This document shows positions 1-11,600 of a DNA stretch of 64,000 bases, one piece after another. Source of the stretch: Coniochaeta sp. PMI_546 (Eukaryota; Ascomycota; Sordariomycetes; Coniochaetales; Coniochaetaceae); contig MU271145.1 of assembly GCA_021432605.1 (NCBI GenBank), positions 2,232,001 to 2,296,000 on the forward strand, read 5' to 3'. Every line of letters begins with the position of its first letter. The first letter of the stretch is position 1. Under the pieces are notes generated by a model. It saw only the letters and a program-made list of their open reading frames with translations. It did not search any database and was not told the DNA's origin. The position numbers were made by a program, and so were the translations under genes.

Positions 1-1393
1 GAAGCTCAGCCTGGTCGATATCCATGCCATTATTCTCTTCCAGGGGCTTCCGATTCCCGCTCACCACCCGGCCAACGCTCGATCCACTGGATCCCGGGCG
101 CATGATCCGAGAGATTGGGGGCCTAGCCTTCTTCAAATCTCGGGAGGCAGTGGCCCCAATCGTGGCAGCTCCTGAGTTCGGTTTCGGCACATTTGACTTT
201 GGGAATACGTTGAGTCGCGCGCTCCTCCGCGGTTCTTCGCCCGGATTCTGGCGCGTCTGACCAGGATGCGCAGGGTGCCCAGAGACTGTGCGTTTCCTGT
301 CAGCTGCAGCTATGGAGAGACTGGACCCTCGGAATATCGATGAGGTGCTGTCCGCTAGAAGCTCCGTCGGCTGGTCCTGGGTCTTCTCTCTCTTCTTTGA
401 TCCTACACGGTAGCTCATCCGTGGCGGAGGGTCGATCATGCTCTGGTCTGTCGCGCCGCGTGCCCTCCTAGCGGGAGCTTGTGGAGGCTCAGACGGATAT
501 GTAGCACGGGGTGCAGGGACATCTCCTGTTGAGGCATGGCCTAACGGTGTTTCTGTCCCATCAGCGCCGTTGACGTTGCCTGTGCTCGCCGCTAGCCGGG
601 ACCGAGCTGCGGCAATCTTGGACATGAAGTCGTTTTCACCCGACTCCGAGAAGATGATACTATTGCTTGGTGCATCTTGGTGTGATGATGAGCGTGGTAT
701 ACCAAAGGGGTCATTCACGTCCTGGACGACCGATTGCAGGGCTGACTTCTTGTGTATCGGCTCTAGCGGGTTCGTCGCAACACTCTCTTTCTGATCCGCA
801 GCTGTACTGCTGGACTCGAGGTCGAAGTTTTTGAGCAAGGTTTCGTTCGCTTTGAAAATGTTGGGTACCCTGACGCTGACGCCCATGTCGCACAGGCTGG
901 TAAAGGCGTCCCACATGAAGGGATTCGACTTCAAAGCTTCCTCGAAGTTTGAGATAGCCTTCTTCTTGTCGTCATATCCGCGATACAGCTTCCCCAGTAG
1001 GCAGCAGACTGCTGCAGTATCGGCATAGGGTGCTCGGGCACCGTTACTATGCTTTCCAAGGTTGCTCTTATTGGCCCATAGTCCTCTGGATTTCTCCAGC
1101 GCTGTGATGCCATCCTTGTACCGGTCCAACTGCAGACAGGCCTGCGCAAAGACAAAAGCGCATCCAAGGTGTATACCCCTGTACCCCGCAGACTTGCTGA
1201 CTTCATAGGCGGACTGATGGTCTCCGAGTCTGAGATGGCACAGGGCGACTATGTAAGCGGATTCGCCCGACCGAGGATCCTGAGCTTGCAGTCTCTCAGC
1301 GAAGAAGAGCGCGTTGTCGTATGTGAAGTTGTCGAGGTGATAAAACACTGTCTGCTTCAGCAGAGCAGTGACCGTAGCACCATTCGGCGCCAT
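1..1393 (-). CDS. cdc27: Anaphase-promoting complex subunit Cdc27/APC3/BimA, N-terminal part (cut by left edge)
   Basis: Scaffold TPR subunit of the anaphase-promoting complex, the nuclear ubiquitin ligase that drives mitotic exit. The frame opens at an ATG at 1393 and stays open without an intron to base 1, giving about 464 residues; the C-terminal TPR superhelix lies outside the window. The N-terminus begins MAPNGATVTALLKQTVFYHL and runs into the Apc3 domain with stretches such as YDNALFFAERL, AYIVALCHLRLGDHQSAYEV and FAQACLQLDRYKDGITALEK, which are helical TPR-like pairs. A further TPR-like stretch (KKAISNFEEALKSNPFMWDA) follows near residue 155. From about residue 190 the protein becomes a Ser/Pro/Arg-rich linker, including GRVVSGNRKP near the edge, as in fungal BimA proteins. 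Family assignment rests on this architecture and motif memory, not a search. It is divergent from the 2541 gene. Confidence 0.87.
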   Translation of the reverse strand, partial: MAPNGATVTALLKQTVFYHLDNFTYDNALFFAERLQAQDPRSGESAYIVALCHLRLGDHQSAYEVSKSAGYRGIHLGCAFVFAQACLQLDRYKDGITALEKSRGLWANKSNLGKHSNGARAPYADTAAVCCLLGKLYRGYDDKKKAISNFEEALKSNPFMWDAFTSLCDMGVSVRVPNIFKANETLLKNFDLESSSTAADQKESVATNPLEPIHKKSALQSVVQDVNDPFGIPRSSSHQDAPSNSIIFSESGENDFMSKIAAARSRLAASTGNVNGADGTETPLGHASTGDVPAPRATYPSEPPQAPARRARGATDQSMIDPPPRMSYRVGSKKREKTQDQPTELLADSTSSIFRGSSLSIAAADRKRTVSGHPAHPGQTRQNPGEEPRRSARLNVFPKSNVPKPNSGAATIGATASRDLKKARPPISRIMRPGSSGSSVGRVVSGNRKPLEENNGMDIDQAEL

Positions 1394-2540
1394 GATGTAG
1401 CCAACAGAAAACCGGAACCCAACCAAAACAGAGCGACGATCGAATGCTACCGGTGTGGACGATCCATAGGGATCGTATGTGTGCCTCCGCCGTCACAGAC
1501 AAGAACCGAAGGAGACCGGACGTTCTGCTCGATTCACGGTGGGCCGTCTGGTCAGTGGCAAGCACGAGCAGAGTGCGGGCGAAGCGTCGGAAGTGCGTCG
1601 GAGGGGTTCCTCGCAAACAACTAATCGTAAAGATGGGGCTGTATTGCTGGTGCCTTTGCTCGGATCGATCGAGAAGATGCTGGATTAAAAATTATGTACT
1701 GGACAGGCGTAGAGCAACCGACGAGATATCGTGATCCAATCACGATGTCAACGGGCTCCGGTATAACTCAACGTGGGGATAAGCTTCGCCAAAAGTACTC
1801 GGGTGGTCTCGATATGTCGTATTGATTAAGAGGACAATAGCAGGTACGATTTCGGCAAGGCAGGGTGCAGGTAGGACGTGGTTCAAGGTCGTCGAATGCT
1901 AGGAGACAGACATATCCGACAACTGTGAGTCGAGGGTGAGGAAACAGCGGCCCCCGTCAGGGAAAGGTGAGAAAAAAGGGAGCCCTGCCTCGCACCTTGG
2001 TCCGTCCAGCTATGATACGACACAAGTGGCCCGTAGATACAATAATCAGGCAGGAGCTGGCCTGAGAACAGTCGAAGGCGACTTCGTTTTTCTACGTTCT
2101 TTTTGCGCTACGAAGGCGGCACGTAAGGTAACTCTGTCCTTCGCGATGTTGTGATGCTTGCAGTTCACCCACTATAGCAATCCAAATGATTGGCTGCGCG
2201 TGCTTCTTAGCCTTGGTGGTTGGCACCCGGGGCAACAGCGAACCGCCTGCAAGCGCCACCTTGCGGACGGCGCTAGAGGAGCATTTCAGCCACTGTATTT
2301 TAGACGACTTTGCCGACGTAGCCACACCTTTGGGCTTTGATCCCGTAACTGTACTAGCGTCAAGCTACCTTAGTGAAGGTACCACCACCTGGTTTAGTGC
2401 CAGCTGGTTTTCTCACCAGCTTCTCACTGCTCTATCTACGTCACTTGCATTGCTGTAACGAACGAGTTCTCTGTGTTCCCCCAGACCCCTTTCTTCCCCC
2501 CTTGAAACTACAAGCAAGTGAATATACGATATATCTCACC
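1394..2540. other. Divergent intergenic region, cdc27 / SND2-like gene
   Basis: About 1.15 kb between two genes that point away from each other, so it should hold both promoters and 5' leaders. A CCAAT box lies at 1736-1740. Short open frames here have no recognisable protein features, and I support no gene. Confidence 0.6.
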
Positions 2541-3029
2541 ATGGCACAAAAGGCAAGAAAAGACCGAGCCAAGAGCAACGCTGTGGCACTCAACAATCTT
2601 CACATTGGCTCTGCTGTGGTTAATGGCCTCTTCATCCTCTTCCACTACTTCTTCAAGACGCGGTCCCTGTTCTGGTGGTTCATCGTGTCTATCCCCAGTC
2701 TCGTCTGCCAATTCACGCTGGAGAGAACTGGAAGGCCGAGTTATGACCCTTCTACTGGTGCTCTCAAGTCCTCGGGCGAGGATCTCGCCGCCCAGGGTTT
2801 GACTGAGTATATGTTCGATGTGATCTGGGTCACGTGGGGAACCGTGCTTCTCGTCATCTTCTTCGGCAACTGGTTTTGGTTAACGTGGGCTCTGGTGCCC
2901 GCTTACGGAGCATACAAGGGCTACGGCTTGATGGGCGCCGCGAGACAGTTGGGCCAACTGAATGGCATGGCTACTGGCGCCGAGGGTGCCGCGCCTGCTG
3001 GGAATCGCAAACAGCGACGAGCGGCCTAG
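2541..3029 (+). CDS. SRP-independent ER targeting protein, SND2/TMEM208 family (DUF788)
   Basis: A 162-residue intronless membrane protein. The start ATG at 2541 (MAQKARKDRAKSNAVALNNL) matches the short basic N-terminus usual in the TMEM208/SND2 family; the frame is open further upstream but without conserved sequence. Hydrophobic segments follow at about residues 20-45 (VVNGLFILFHYFF, then SLFWWFIVSIPSLV) and 95-125 (WGTVLLVIFFGNWFWLTWAL). The C-terminus is short and basic (GNRKQRRAA), as in family members. In yeast Snd2 helps deliver proteins with internal or C-terminal membrane segments to the ER independently of SRP; that role is inferred here. It is convergent with the DUF3605 gene, with stops under 100 bp apart. 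Confidence 0.85.
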   Translation: MAQKARKDRAKSNAVALNNLHIGSAVVNGLFILFHYFFKTRSLFWWFIVSIPSLVCQFTLERTGRPSYDPSTGALKSSGEDLAAQGLTEYMFDVIWVTWGTVLLVIFFGNWFWLTWALVPAYGAYKGYGLMGAARQLGQLNGMATGAEGAAPAGNRKQRRAA

Positions 3030-3124
3030 ATCTCCTCTGTGTCAGCCCCGAAGCGCAGCTATTCCAGCAGATTTGTTATGGAGAACATCTATCATCGTCG
3101 TCTATAGTCTAAGCTTGCTGTGTT

Positions 3125-3846
3125 CTATGGACAAGCCGGGTCTCTCGTCCACTCGGCAAGCTGGCCTGGCTCTACATCTTTGACCATCACATGGATGTGC
3201 TCCAGCGCCCTGACGCTCTGCAAGGCGACCCAGTTCTTGAACCACATAACTCTATCCTCCCCACCGGGACCTAGCTTGTCAACAAAAAAACGCTTCACAA
3301 AGTCGCCTACGATTTTCCGGCTCTCAGGCGTCATATCCCCTGTCTCGGGATCGGTTGCGATGGCTGTGCGAGACCACACGACAATGTGGGTGATGCCCGG
3401 TCCAAAGCCGTATGGCCAGTCGTTGAGCAGGACACGGTAGTCAGATGGGTCGTCAAACGGCACACTTGATGCTGGCTGGAAAGGAGGTCGACCCCAGGCC
3501 TTCGGCAGGCGGTGAGCAAGGAGATAATTTGTCATGCTGCCATACTCGGCCTTGGTTTCAGCAGTCCATATCATATACCGGCGCAAGTCTGACGGCTTCC
3601 TCTTGAGGATGGCTAGATTGTTGGTTGCTGTTCATGGTTAACTACCGATCACTTGCGTTTTGTTATCTTCTTTTTCTTATGGGATGTATAGAAGATAGAC
3701 TTACCGATGATCTCCTTGAGTTCGTCCCAGTAATGGTACTGATACTCTTCATCTGTCAAAGACAAGACATACCTATCCGTATCGGTGAGTGGAAACGGCG
3801 CCTCCTCCACCTCGACGTTATTGGCGTTATCTCCATTGTCTCCCAT
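3125..3846 (-). CDS. DUF3605 protein, N-acetylglucosamine-induced protein 1 (Ngi1)-like
   Basis: Two exons (3846-3705 and 3627-3125) flank a 77-bp intron at 3628-3704 with donor GTAAGT and acceptor CAG, giving 214 residues. The junction restores DELKEIIATNNLAILKRKPS, and both exons carry family features: PFPLTDTDRYVLSLTDEEY, RRYMIWTAETKAEYGSMTNY, and DYRVLLNDWPYGFGPGITHI with VVWSR. These match the fungal DUF3605 family, whose named member is a GlcNAc-induced cytosolic protein of unknown biochemistry. The start at 3846 (MGDNGDN) was chosen because the upstream in-frame extension (ATG at 4017) is not family-like, though it cannot be excluded. Function remains unknown. Confidence 0.82.
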
Positions 3847-4425
3847 CGTGCCGGTCCCAACCTTGAACCTCAACTGAGTTGCCCTTGTGTTGCATGAAGC
3901 TAAGCCGAAGGGAGTGAGGGCTGTCAGTCGGGGACAAAAAATAGGGCCGGACAAGATCCAGTGCTTCTCAGTGACAATACGTTGCACAACCGGGCGTAGA
4001 AGATGCGAAATCGGCATGATATGGCAAGGTACATTACCTTACCTTACCTTATGTACCTTACATTGATTCAAATGATGTGGATGATGCGCGCTGACGCCGT
4101 GGAGTCTGATTTGACCAATGAGCGACCGAGGGCCGCACTTTTCACCGCCCACCGTTTCTGAGATCTCCCAGGATTGAAATGCCGGTGCACGGCAGGAAAC
4201 GGGATGAGCGGCGGGATCTAGAAAAATATCGGCCCACTTCGGTCCCTCAACAAGTCGAACTTCTCATCTCAGTCGGGACCCGATGCGGAGGAACCCCTTG
4301 AGCTCTAGGTCCGATTCTTGCTTTTTTTAAGAAGCTTCTCAAACACGGAGGGGTATCATTGACGGCGACGCTTACTCCCATTCTTGACAATTCGGAGCTG
4401 TCGAGCTCAAACAACGGCGATCAAC
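3847..4425. other. Divergent promoter region, DUF3605 gene / cbr1
   Basis: About 580 bp between divergent genes. It contains a cluster of ACCTT repeats (see the separate repeat entry), an ATTGATTCA-type stretch and pyrimidine tracts before the cbr1 start. No gene is supported. Confidence 0.6.
4027..4060. repeat. Short tandem ACCTT / TACCTTAC repeat in promoter
   Basis: Between 4027 and 4060 the pentamer ACCTT recurs three times in tandem and again after a short gap, preceded by AGGTA. Similar TACCTTAC or ACCTACC stretches recur upstream of other genes in the window (44955-44977 and 46195-46220). It may be a regulatory element or simply microsatellite-like promoter sequence. Confidence 0.6.
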
Positions 4426-5485
4426 ATGTCCGAGCCAATGCTCTCCAAGAAAATGTTTGATGGGATATACATACCCGCCGGTCTGCTCGTTGTCGGCACC
4501 GTCATTGTGAAGAGGGAGTGGACGCCGTGGGCCGTCCTTCTTGCCGTTATTCTGGGTGCAATTAAGGCATACAGAGTCCGTAAGTATAAAGCTTTTCAAA
4601 AAGGATCGGCTCTCCTGCGCACTGGCGAGACTAACACACCCTCCCACGCAGAACCGAAGAAGGTGCTCAAGCCCGACGTCTTCCAGGAGTTCGAGCTCAA
4701 GGAAAAGACCGTCATCTCCCACAATGTCGCCATCTACCGCTTCAACCTGCCCACCCCGAACTCGATCCTCGGCCTCCCAATCGGCCAGCACATCTCCATC
4801 GGCGCCGCCATCATGCAACCAGACGGTAGCGCCAAGGAGATCGTGCGCTCCTACACCCCGATCAGCGGCGACCACCAGCCGGGCTATTTCGACCTGCTCA
4901 TCAAGTCGTACCCCACCGGCAACATCAGCAAGCACATGGCCGGCCTCGCCGTGGGGCAGACAATCCGCGTCAAGGGCCCCAAGGGTGCCTTCGTCTACAA
5001 GCCCAACATGGTGCGCCACTTTGGCATGATTGCTGGCGGTACCGGCATCACGCCCATGCTGCAGGTTATCCGCGCTATCATCCGCGGACGTGCGGCGGGC
5101 GATCGGACCCAGGTCGACCTCATCTTTGCCAACGTCACGCCCCAGGATATCCTGCTCAAGGAGGACTTGGATGCGCTCGCGGCCGAGGACAAGGGCTTCC
5201 GGGTACACTATGTGCTGGACAAGCCGCCCGCGGACTGGACTGGTGGTGTCGGTTATGTCACTGGAGATATGATTACGGTATGCTCACCTACTGTCACCGT
5301 TTTATGTTGGACTGCTGTGGCTAACGTTTATCCAGAAATGGCTTCCCAAGCCTGCTCACGATGTCAAGATCCTCATCTGCGGACCGCCTCCTATGGTCAG
5401 CGGTTTGAAGAAGACTACCGAGGCGCTCGGCTTCCAAAAGGCACGGCCCGTCAGTAAGCTTGACGACCAGGTGTTTGCCTTCTAA
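4426..5485 (+). CDS. cbr1: NADH-cytochrome b5 reductase (membrane-anchored)
   Basis: FAD enzyme passing electrons from NADH to cytochrome b5 (or, in fungi, to ER desaturases and sterol enzymes) at the ER or outer mitochondrial membrane. Three exons (4426-4579, 4652-5277, 5336-5485) with introns of 72 and 58 bp give 309 residues, the usual family length. An N-terminal hydrophobic anchor spans about residues 12-48. FAD-binding RSYTPIS and [15 protein letters not shown] are present, followed by the NADH domain with [16 protein letters not shown] and, in the last exon, [15 protein letters not shown]. The protein ends DDQVFAF, the typical C-terminal aromatic tail. Intron 1 is a multiple of three with no stop, so frame alone would hide it; the junction [12 protein letters not shown] and clear GTAAGT/CGCAG sites support removal. 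Confidence 0.95.
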
Positions 5486-7045
5486 GCGAGCATGTGCCAT
5501 GTGCGCTTGTAATAGATTAGCTGTAAGGTGTCGAGATGATACATGGTGGTCTCGTCACCCATCAGTAGACCGGTCTCCGTCCTACAACAGGCTTCAAAGA
5601 CCTCCTGTTGGGCACAGTGTTTCCAAGAACAATAGACTTGATTCAAGGAATGAGTCAGTACTAGCCCTTGACCACTGGCAATAACATCGGCTCCTGGCTG
5701 GGTTCATGGTGTGCTGTGAAGTCCAGTAACTCATATCTCACTTCTATTCAGCCCACATTGCTCTCGCCTGGCCTCGATGACTTATGCACAAGGTGATGAA
5801 CGCCTTAAAACTCAATACCTATCTATATTGGCATTTTCAAGACCATATTCCTTTCGTGGTCCCGTACTGGATCGCCTACATACATGTACGGTATTCTTAC
5901 AAAGGGGAGTCTAAAGGGTTCCTGTAAGTCTGAGTCGTAGTCGAAACTCATTTGATCCACATACTTAGGTTGCATTGTGCGAAGAGCGTGTCACTTCCCG
6001 AGACCTCATCTTCGGTCACGTTTATGGTCATCACAGGGCGAGTAGCGAAGGCACGTTGCTTCGAGGCATCCTATTTGAAATGGCCTCCGCCTTGGTTATA
6101 GAGTTTAAGAAGCTGTTAGACAAAGATCTAGCTGTGGGAAGGTGCTGGATCAGGAGCCTGCCGATCCACTCTTCCAGCTCTCGTAAATGCCTTTGCTTCA
6201 TGAGGTGCTGCTGAATACCGCATAGATGCATTCGTTGCTCCTCTGAGACACAGAACATGAGCCGGCTTCACTCTATCACACTTGCTCCGGCAGTTCACTC
6301 ACGAGAGCACCTCAGAAGGAATTGCACGATCAAGTGAAACTCGAGCCCGCCTTCGGGTTGAGCCTCACATGAGGGCTGGACAGTTGATAGAGAACCTTAT
6401 CCGGCGCAGCACAACACATTGCCCGAGAACGTGGCCGGACGGCAGGAACTGGGGAAAGGACGGTGCAACATTCCCAGCGATAGCAGCAATGGCAAGAGGG
6501 ATGTCCAGTTGGCGATGCTGGATGGTTCGAGAGCACTAGATATTCCGCCCGATCACAGGTTGTGTCTAAATCCCTTGCCATGTGACCAGCAGGTCGGTGG
6601 TTTGTATTCGAGTCCGACAGCCTCAGACAGCTGGACTCTGTTCGCATGGCCGACCTTCTGGACTGGGACCCTTGAAAGTGAACCTCCTTAGCGACTGACG
6701 GCTTAGTGAGGAGGAGCCACATCCCAGACAGTATCGTCTAGCATCGGAAGGCAATCAGCCTTGGAACTCCAATACTGGAACTTCGGTCTTCGGAACGGTA
6801 GTTCACAAAGACCTGCTATTAGGCTCACGTTGTGGTCACGTATTCATACATCAACTTAGATGTTGCGGACGCTTGATTCGACATGGATTGTTCCGGTGGC
6901 CACCACTCCTGCAACTTATGAAGATGGAGCCCGAATATTGGGTTAGAAATGATCCGAAAGACTCGCGTTCGTAGGACACTTTCACTTTGCAAGTAGTGTT
7001 GACGCAATTTTCATCATTTTTTTGTTTAGGGAGACTGATGTGGGC
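5486..7045. other. Gene-free interval between convergent cbr1 and prolyl hydroxylase genes
   Basis: About 1.56 kb between convergent genes. Several short frames exist on both strands (for example 130 codons on the minus strand at 6330-6722), but none shows a family motif, a signal peptide or sensible splice structure. I see nothing else definite. Confidence 0.5.
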
Positions 7046-8041
7046 TTACTCGAGGCGGCCCCAGCTCCAGATATTGAGTCCAACCTTCACGCCCTTCATA
7101 ACAGGCAACCCAGCATGCCATGTCTCTTCATAGCCTCGCCCGCTTCCGTCGGACCGGAAGTTCTCCCAGTACACCGCGTTCCCGGCGATGGGCTTGAATA
7201 CAGTACCTGCAGTAGACTCAGAATCATCCGCAGATGCGCATTCCACAAACTGGCACCACCTTGCGTCCGCTCTCCGTCGCAGCAGAGGGAACTCAGTGCC
7301 GCCCCCGACCAGACTCGCGTCGTCATCATCGACCCATGCCATAAAGCTGCTGACTCTGCCCCAGCCCCCTCGCTCGGGGTTCCAGTCGAAGTGATGGCTA
7401 TAGTGGCCGCCCGGGCGGTATCGCTGTACGCGAAGGCGCTCGATCCATACCTCCTCACGCCAGCCCTGCAGCGAGCGAGCCCGGGCTTCCACGCACCTCA
7501 CCGTCGCCGTGCGAGGGATGAGAGCGACTTCCGAGTCACGAACCGTTGGGTCACGGTGGGTGGAGCTGCCAGCGTCATGTGTCACCGTTGAAGGCGTAAA
7601 AATTGGTTCGCTTGTGCGGCACTTTCAGCAACGATCTCCTTGATAGGTGTGATAAACAACAGCAATAAGAAAGACGACATATGGTAGGTTGTTCGTTACA
7701 TCCCTCAAGTAGCGAAAGCGTAGGAGGGCTACAGACGGATAGACCGTTACATACCTGATACCTAAGAGATGTGCTCTGTCCTCAGCAGAGAGGAAACCTT
7801 CGACGTAAAGCACCAGAGGCTCTCTAGAGAAGATATGAACCGAATACGCATCTGGAGGGCAGGCTATGCCCGTCGCGTTTACATCATCGTCGTCCTCCAA
7901 CGCCAGCAGCTCGGTAATGAGTTGCGGTCTCGGCGTGCGTCGAATTTGAGGGACTGCACCGGGTGAAGAAGATATCAGCTGCGAGATTGGATCGTGAAAC
8001 AGGACGAGAACCGCGACCAAGCCAACAATATAGGAGAACAT
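7046..8041 (-). CDS. Prolyl 4-hydroxylase-like 2-oxoglutarate/Fe(II) oxygenase, ER membrane type
   Basis: Two exons (8041-7755 and 7610-7046) separated by a 144-bp intron at 7611-7754, giving 283 residues. The start ATG at 8041 gives MFSYIVGLVAVLVLFH, a signal anchor. The spliced join reads LLGISEPIFTPSTVTHD, the typical entry into the P4Hc domain. Iron ligands are visible as HHFDWN (the HxD pair) and the distal His in ETWHAGLPVMKG; the 2-oxoglutarate-binding Lys lies in VKVGLNIWSWGR. FMAWVDDD corresponds to the family's core strand. These proteins hydroxylate proline or related residues, but the substrate here is unknown. The intron is long for this window, so an extra small exon inside it is possible. 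Confidence 0.88.
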
Positions 8042-8528
8042 GACCAATCACGAGAAACCAAGATCTTTTCCCTACAATTGCAGTTCAGCTCTCCCTTTCT
8101 AATCTACAACGCAGACTCAAACAGAAACAAAACCCACAATAATCGTCGGCCTTTCATGTCAGCGAACGCGCCTGCCCGTCCGTGCTGTAAGCAGCCGCCA
8201 ACAGAGGCATCTCCACCGCAATGTACCTTCCGTTTGCGCATCTTAAAGTGAAGGTTCTCTTTCATCATTTCAGTTTTGAAAACCCTTGTCTTTCGTTTTC
8301 TATACCCCTTCAATTTGATCTCCTTCTATTCCACAACATCTGTTCTGTGTCGCGCGTTCCATCTAACAACAGAAGGCCAATGTTCAAATGCACCCTTTAC
8401 AACGGCACAAAAGTTTACGTACGGTGTACCACTTAGCGCCAAATCAATGAGGGTCCTTAACACTAGAAGGCTCGGGAACAACAGAATATTGCTAAGGCAA
8501 AATAAGCCCAACCACTCTATCAATAGCA
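8042..8528. other. Intergenic region, prolyl hydroxylase promoter to tRNA-Glu
   Basis: About 490 bp holding the promoter of the minus-strand oxygenase and the 5' flank of the tRNA gene. It is locally AT-richer than the rest. No gene is supported. Confidence 0.5.
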
Positions 8529-8621
8529 TCCGGTATAGTGTAACGGTTAACATATCGCGTTTTCATGACCTTCCCTGGTCTAAGATCCGCGGGGCTCGGG
8601 GTTCGATTCCCCGTACCGGAG
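8529..8621 (+). tRNA. tRNA-Glu (anticodon TTC) with a 21-nt intron
   Basis: A full cloverleaf folds by hand. Acceptor arms are TCCGGTA (8529-8535) and TACCGGA (8614-8620), with discriminator G at 8621. The D arm contains GTGTAACGGTTAACAT. The anticodon stem is TCGCG (8555-8559) with CGCGG (8588-8592), and the T arm is CGGGGTTCGATTCCCCG. The loop TTTTCA places TTC at 8562-8564. An intron of 21 nt (8566-8586) sits after position 37, the canonical place. The mature length is 72 nt, as in yeast tRNA-Glu. Internal A and B boxes are intact. Confidence 0.95.
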
Positions 8622-11600
8622 AACATGACGAACGAGATCAATTTTTTTGACCCCTTTCATCGTCGCCGTTTTCCAAGGCGGGGTCTGTATTGTTATTCTA
8701 CGAGATGAATAGTCTGCTTTCTGGTTTCTTTTGACCCTTCTTGTTGGTCAATGGTGGATCTTGATTGGCAAATCAAGCGGTTCTGGTAAAGTCTCTGGAA
8801 AATATCAATAACAACCACGAAGGCCATTACAAATGATTAGAGTGGCCGACAGACAGGATTGTGCAGATGCTTCTGCTACCGCTGGACTTGCTGCAATGGT
8901 CAAACCAAAGCTGTGAAGTCTCTGTCCCTCTTCCTGCATGTGGCCACAATCTGCTACAAATCAATCAATGAATGAGGCATGTTCACTATTCGTCTATTTG
9001 TGATCTCGGTTGTGGCGACAAAGGGATGTCGAGGAGGCCTAGTACCAGGTAAGTATCAGAATGCTGCGACTATGCGCAAAGGAGGGTTGTAGGTCGCACC
9101 CTATCAAGCAGCTCGTTCCAACGTCGCGGCCAGCTGCAAGAGAGGAAGGGAAGGCCCCTGGGGTCTGCCAAGAACAGAGAGGAAGAATGGGGACTGAGCG
9201 AGTTGATGACATGAAGCTATCCAGACGATTGCGGGGAAGCGGAATCGACACCGTCTAGACAAGGACATAAGCTAAAGGTTGCGCGTCTACCGTTGTTCCC
9301 AGCTCTCAGGTCGAAGTGGATGTTGCTTCTCCCAGACCATGAAGACACGACAGTCAAGGTCAATCCTTCCACCCAGCAACCAAGATTCGTTCCATCGGTT
9401 CAATCAAATTGAAAATACCTCTCTTCACTGAGCTCCGTTTAGCCATCCGCTGCAGCCTGCTCCCGGGGCACCCATGCCAATATGAACCCGGGGATCAATC
9501 TCGCAACGGCCATGACTTACGATGCAACACAGTCAAATCTAACAAACACTAGCTAACCATGTAGATTGACGGCGCGAAGTCCTACACCGCCAAGATCATC
9601 TCAAGCATGACCATCGCCTTCACCAAGGACAGCCAACCTCCAACTGCGATAGGTAACAGAGACTCAGAGCTGTGTAAGTTAGTCTCCAAGCTGGCAGGCG
9701 TCAAATCGTCGTGCTAATGGTCACAGCCAGTGGCGGGCATCAGCCAGGGCCAGAGTCAGGAACACATGCCCGGTAGTCAGCATCATTGATCCGTGGATTC
9801 TAATATAGATAGGTTTCATGGTTTAGTGATACTGTCCCAACCACACCACGAGTTCCGCACACTCAACGGTGAGATTATCACGGAGATATCGCCCGGTATC
9901 AACCATGGCCTAGGGCATACATTGTCCGGAAACGTGTCACTTGCTCAATCCAGATCGTCGGCACCACACATGTTCGTGTCGTTAATCGAGCCTCGTGAAC
10001 ATGGGACATCCAACATGCACGATGAAGTAGGACCCCCAAGTTGGGATGACGAGATTGGGGGGAGAGACCTTAGGCACACCGTAGCAGTCTGTTCTCAGCG
10101 CTCGACAGCGCCGTCATCCACTAGGATGTCTCATGGATGCAGTTCCAGAACTTCTTCTACAGGGCAGACTTCCGACTGCTTCATCCTAGCCAATCCGTAT
10201 GGAAGTACCACTTCGTACCGAGCATATCACCCACTAATCGTACCGCCTTGTACATGCGAGTACCTGCGCCAGATCCTTGCCAGAAGTGGACTGCGAGTCT
10301 GGAAAAAAAAGTAGAGCAGTCTGTCATCAACAGGACGAGCTCGGGGCGTGGCGCAAAAGCTTGTATCTTTTGGAGCACCCAGGCATCAGCTTGCCTCGGA
10401 CCCGAAAGAGCAAGACGCCCGCTGTGAGTGGCAATGGCAAGGGGCCGTGGAGATGTCTTCCGACAGAGATGTGCGATAAACAATGGCGACTACGGGCAAT
10501 GCCTCCGCAGATCGTGGGTCATGCGAGTGAGATGGAGGGTATCTGACAGAAAACATCTTGGTGTCAGGATACCGCAGTGCCGCAGGTATGCGCTTGAAGC
10601 CACGCCAGCCGTACGGTAGCCACCGCCACAAAGTCGACTGAATAGCATGTGACTCTGTTGAGAAGGTTATCGGGCGACTCTGGCGAGCAAGTGTAGGACC
10701 CCTAGCTGACGGATTGCGATCTCACGGAAACGGAAAGCTGTGATCTGCGGAGTACCTAGTCGCACCCGTCGCCGCTCGTGGGGAACATGCACCGCCAAGA
10801 CCTTGATTTGGCAGGAGCCGCGCCCTCTAGAAGGGGCTCATGGGATCACTAAAGAGCGCTGCGGCGGTCAGGGAGGGGGGTGGGGCGGCTTCCATGGAGA
10901 AGCAAAGATCCAAAGTGGGCGGCGGGTGGCTGCTCGATGTACTAGTCTCCAGTAAACAGCTTCGGGACGACTTCCGTCGGTCAAATCACATGAGCCAAGC
11001 GGGTTGTCTGAGTTTGATCGTGCATCTCAGCTTCATTGTTGGGACCAGCACTGTGGTCTGATGTTCGACAGCGGCTACCATTTGTGAAGGATAAGATGGT
11101 GTTCATGCTTCCGCAGTTGCATCGCATGCAAGACATCAATGCAAAGTGCCTGATCTAAGGCTTGATCACGATGTCTTCTACACGATTATGACCTTCTCCA
11201 TGGGATGATACTACGTAGAACTCTGCATAGAATCTTCTGAAATTGTATCCGTGACTGAGGATACCGTAAAAACAGGAATGCCTCGTCTGGGTCAGCGACA
11301 TCTTATTCTCAGACCCGATAATCTTGCCCGCAGGCATAAAATGTAGAAGCCCATCCTTACGTTTAGTTGATACCGAGGTCGTCGCAGGGAAGTCACAAGA
11401 TTATGAGTGACCCCAGTATTCCGTGTGTGATGTGGGTGTGAAGGAATGATTCAGGGATCAAGTGAAGTCAAAAGAAAGGGGCCGGCACCGAGTTCAATTG
11501 TTAGTGCGTCTTGGCATCCCGCATCCGAGCCCGGAAAATGCGGGAAGTCCCACTCAGCCAAACCGATCTAGGCTGTGCAATTCCCGACCACCGATGGCGG

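Noticed and set aside
4372-5208. 278-codon minus-strand frame
   Set aside because: It overlaps cbr1 in antisense and has no family features; cbr1 has full FAD and NADH motifs.
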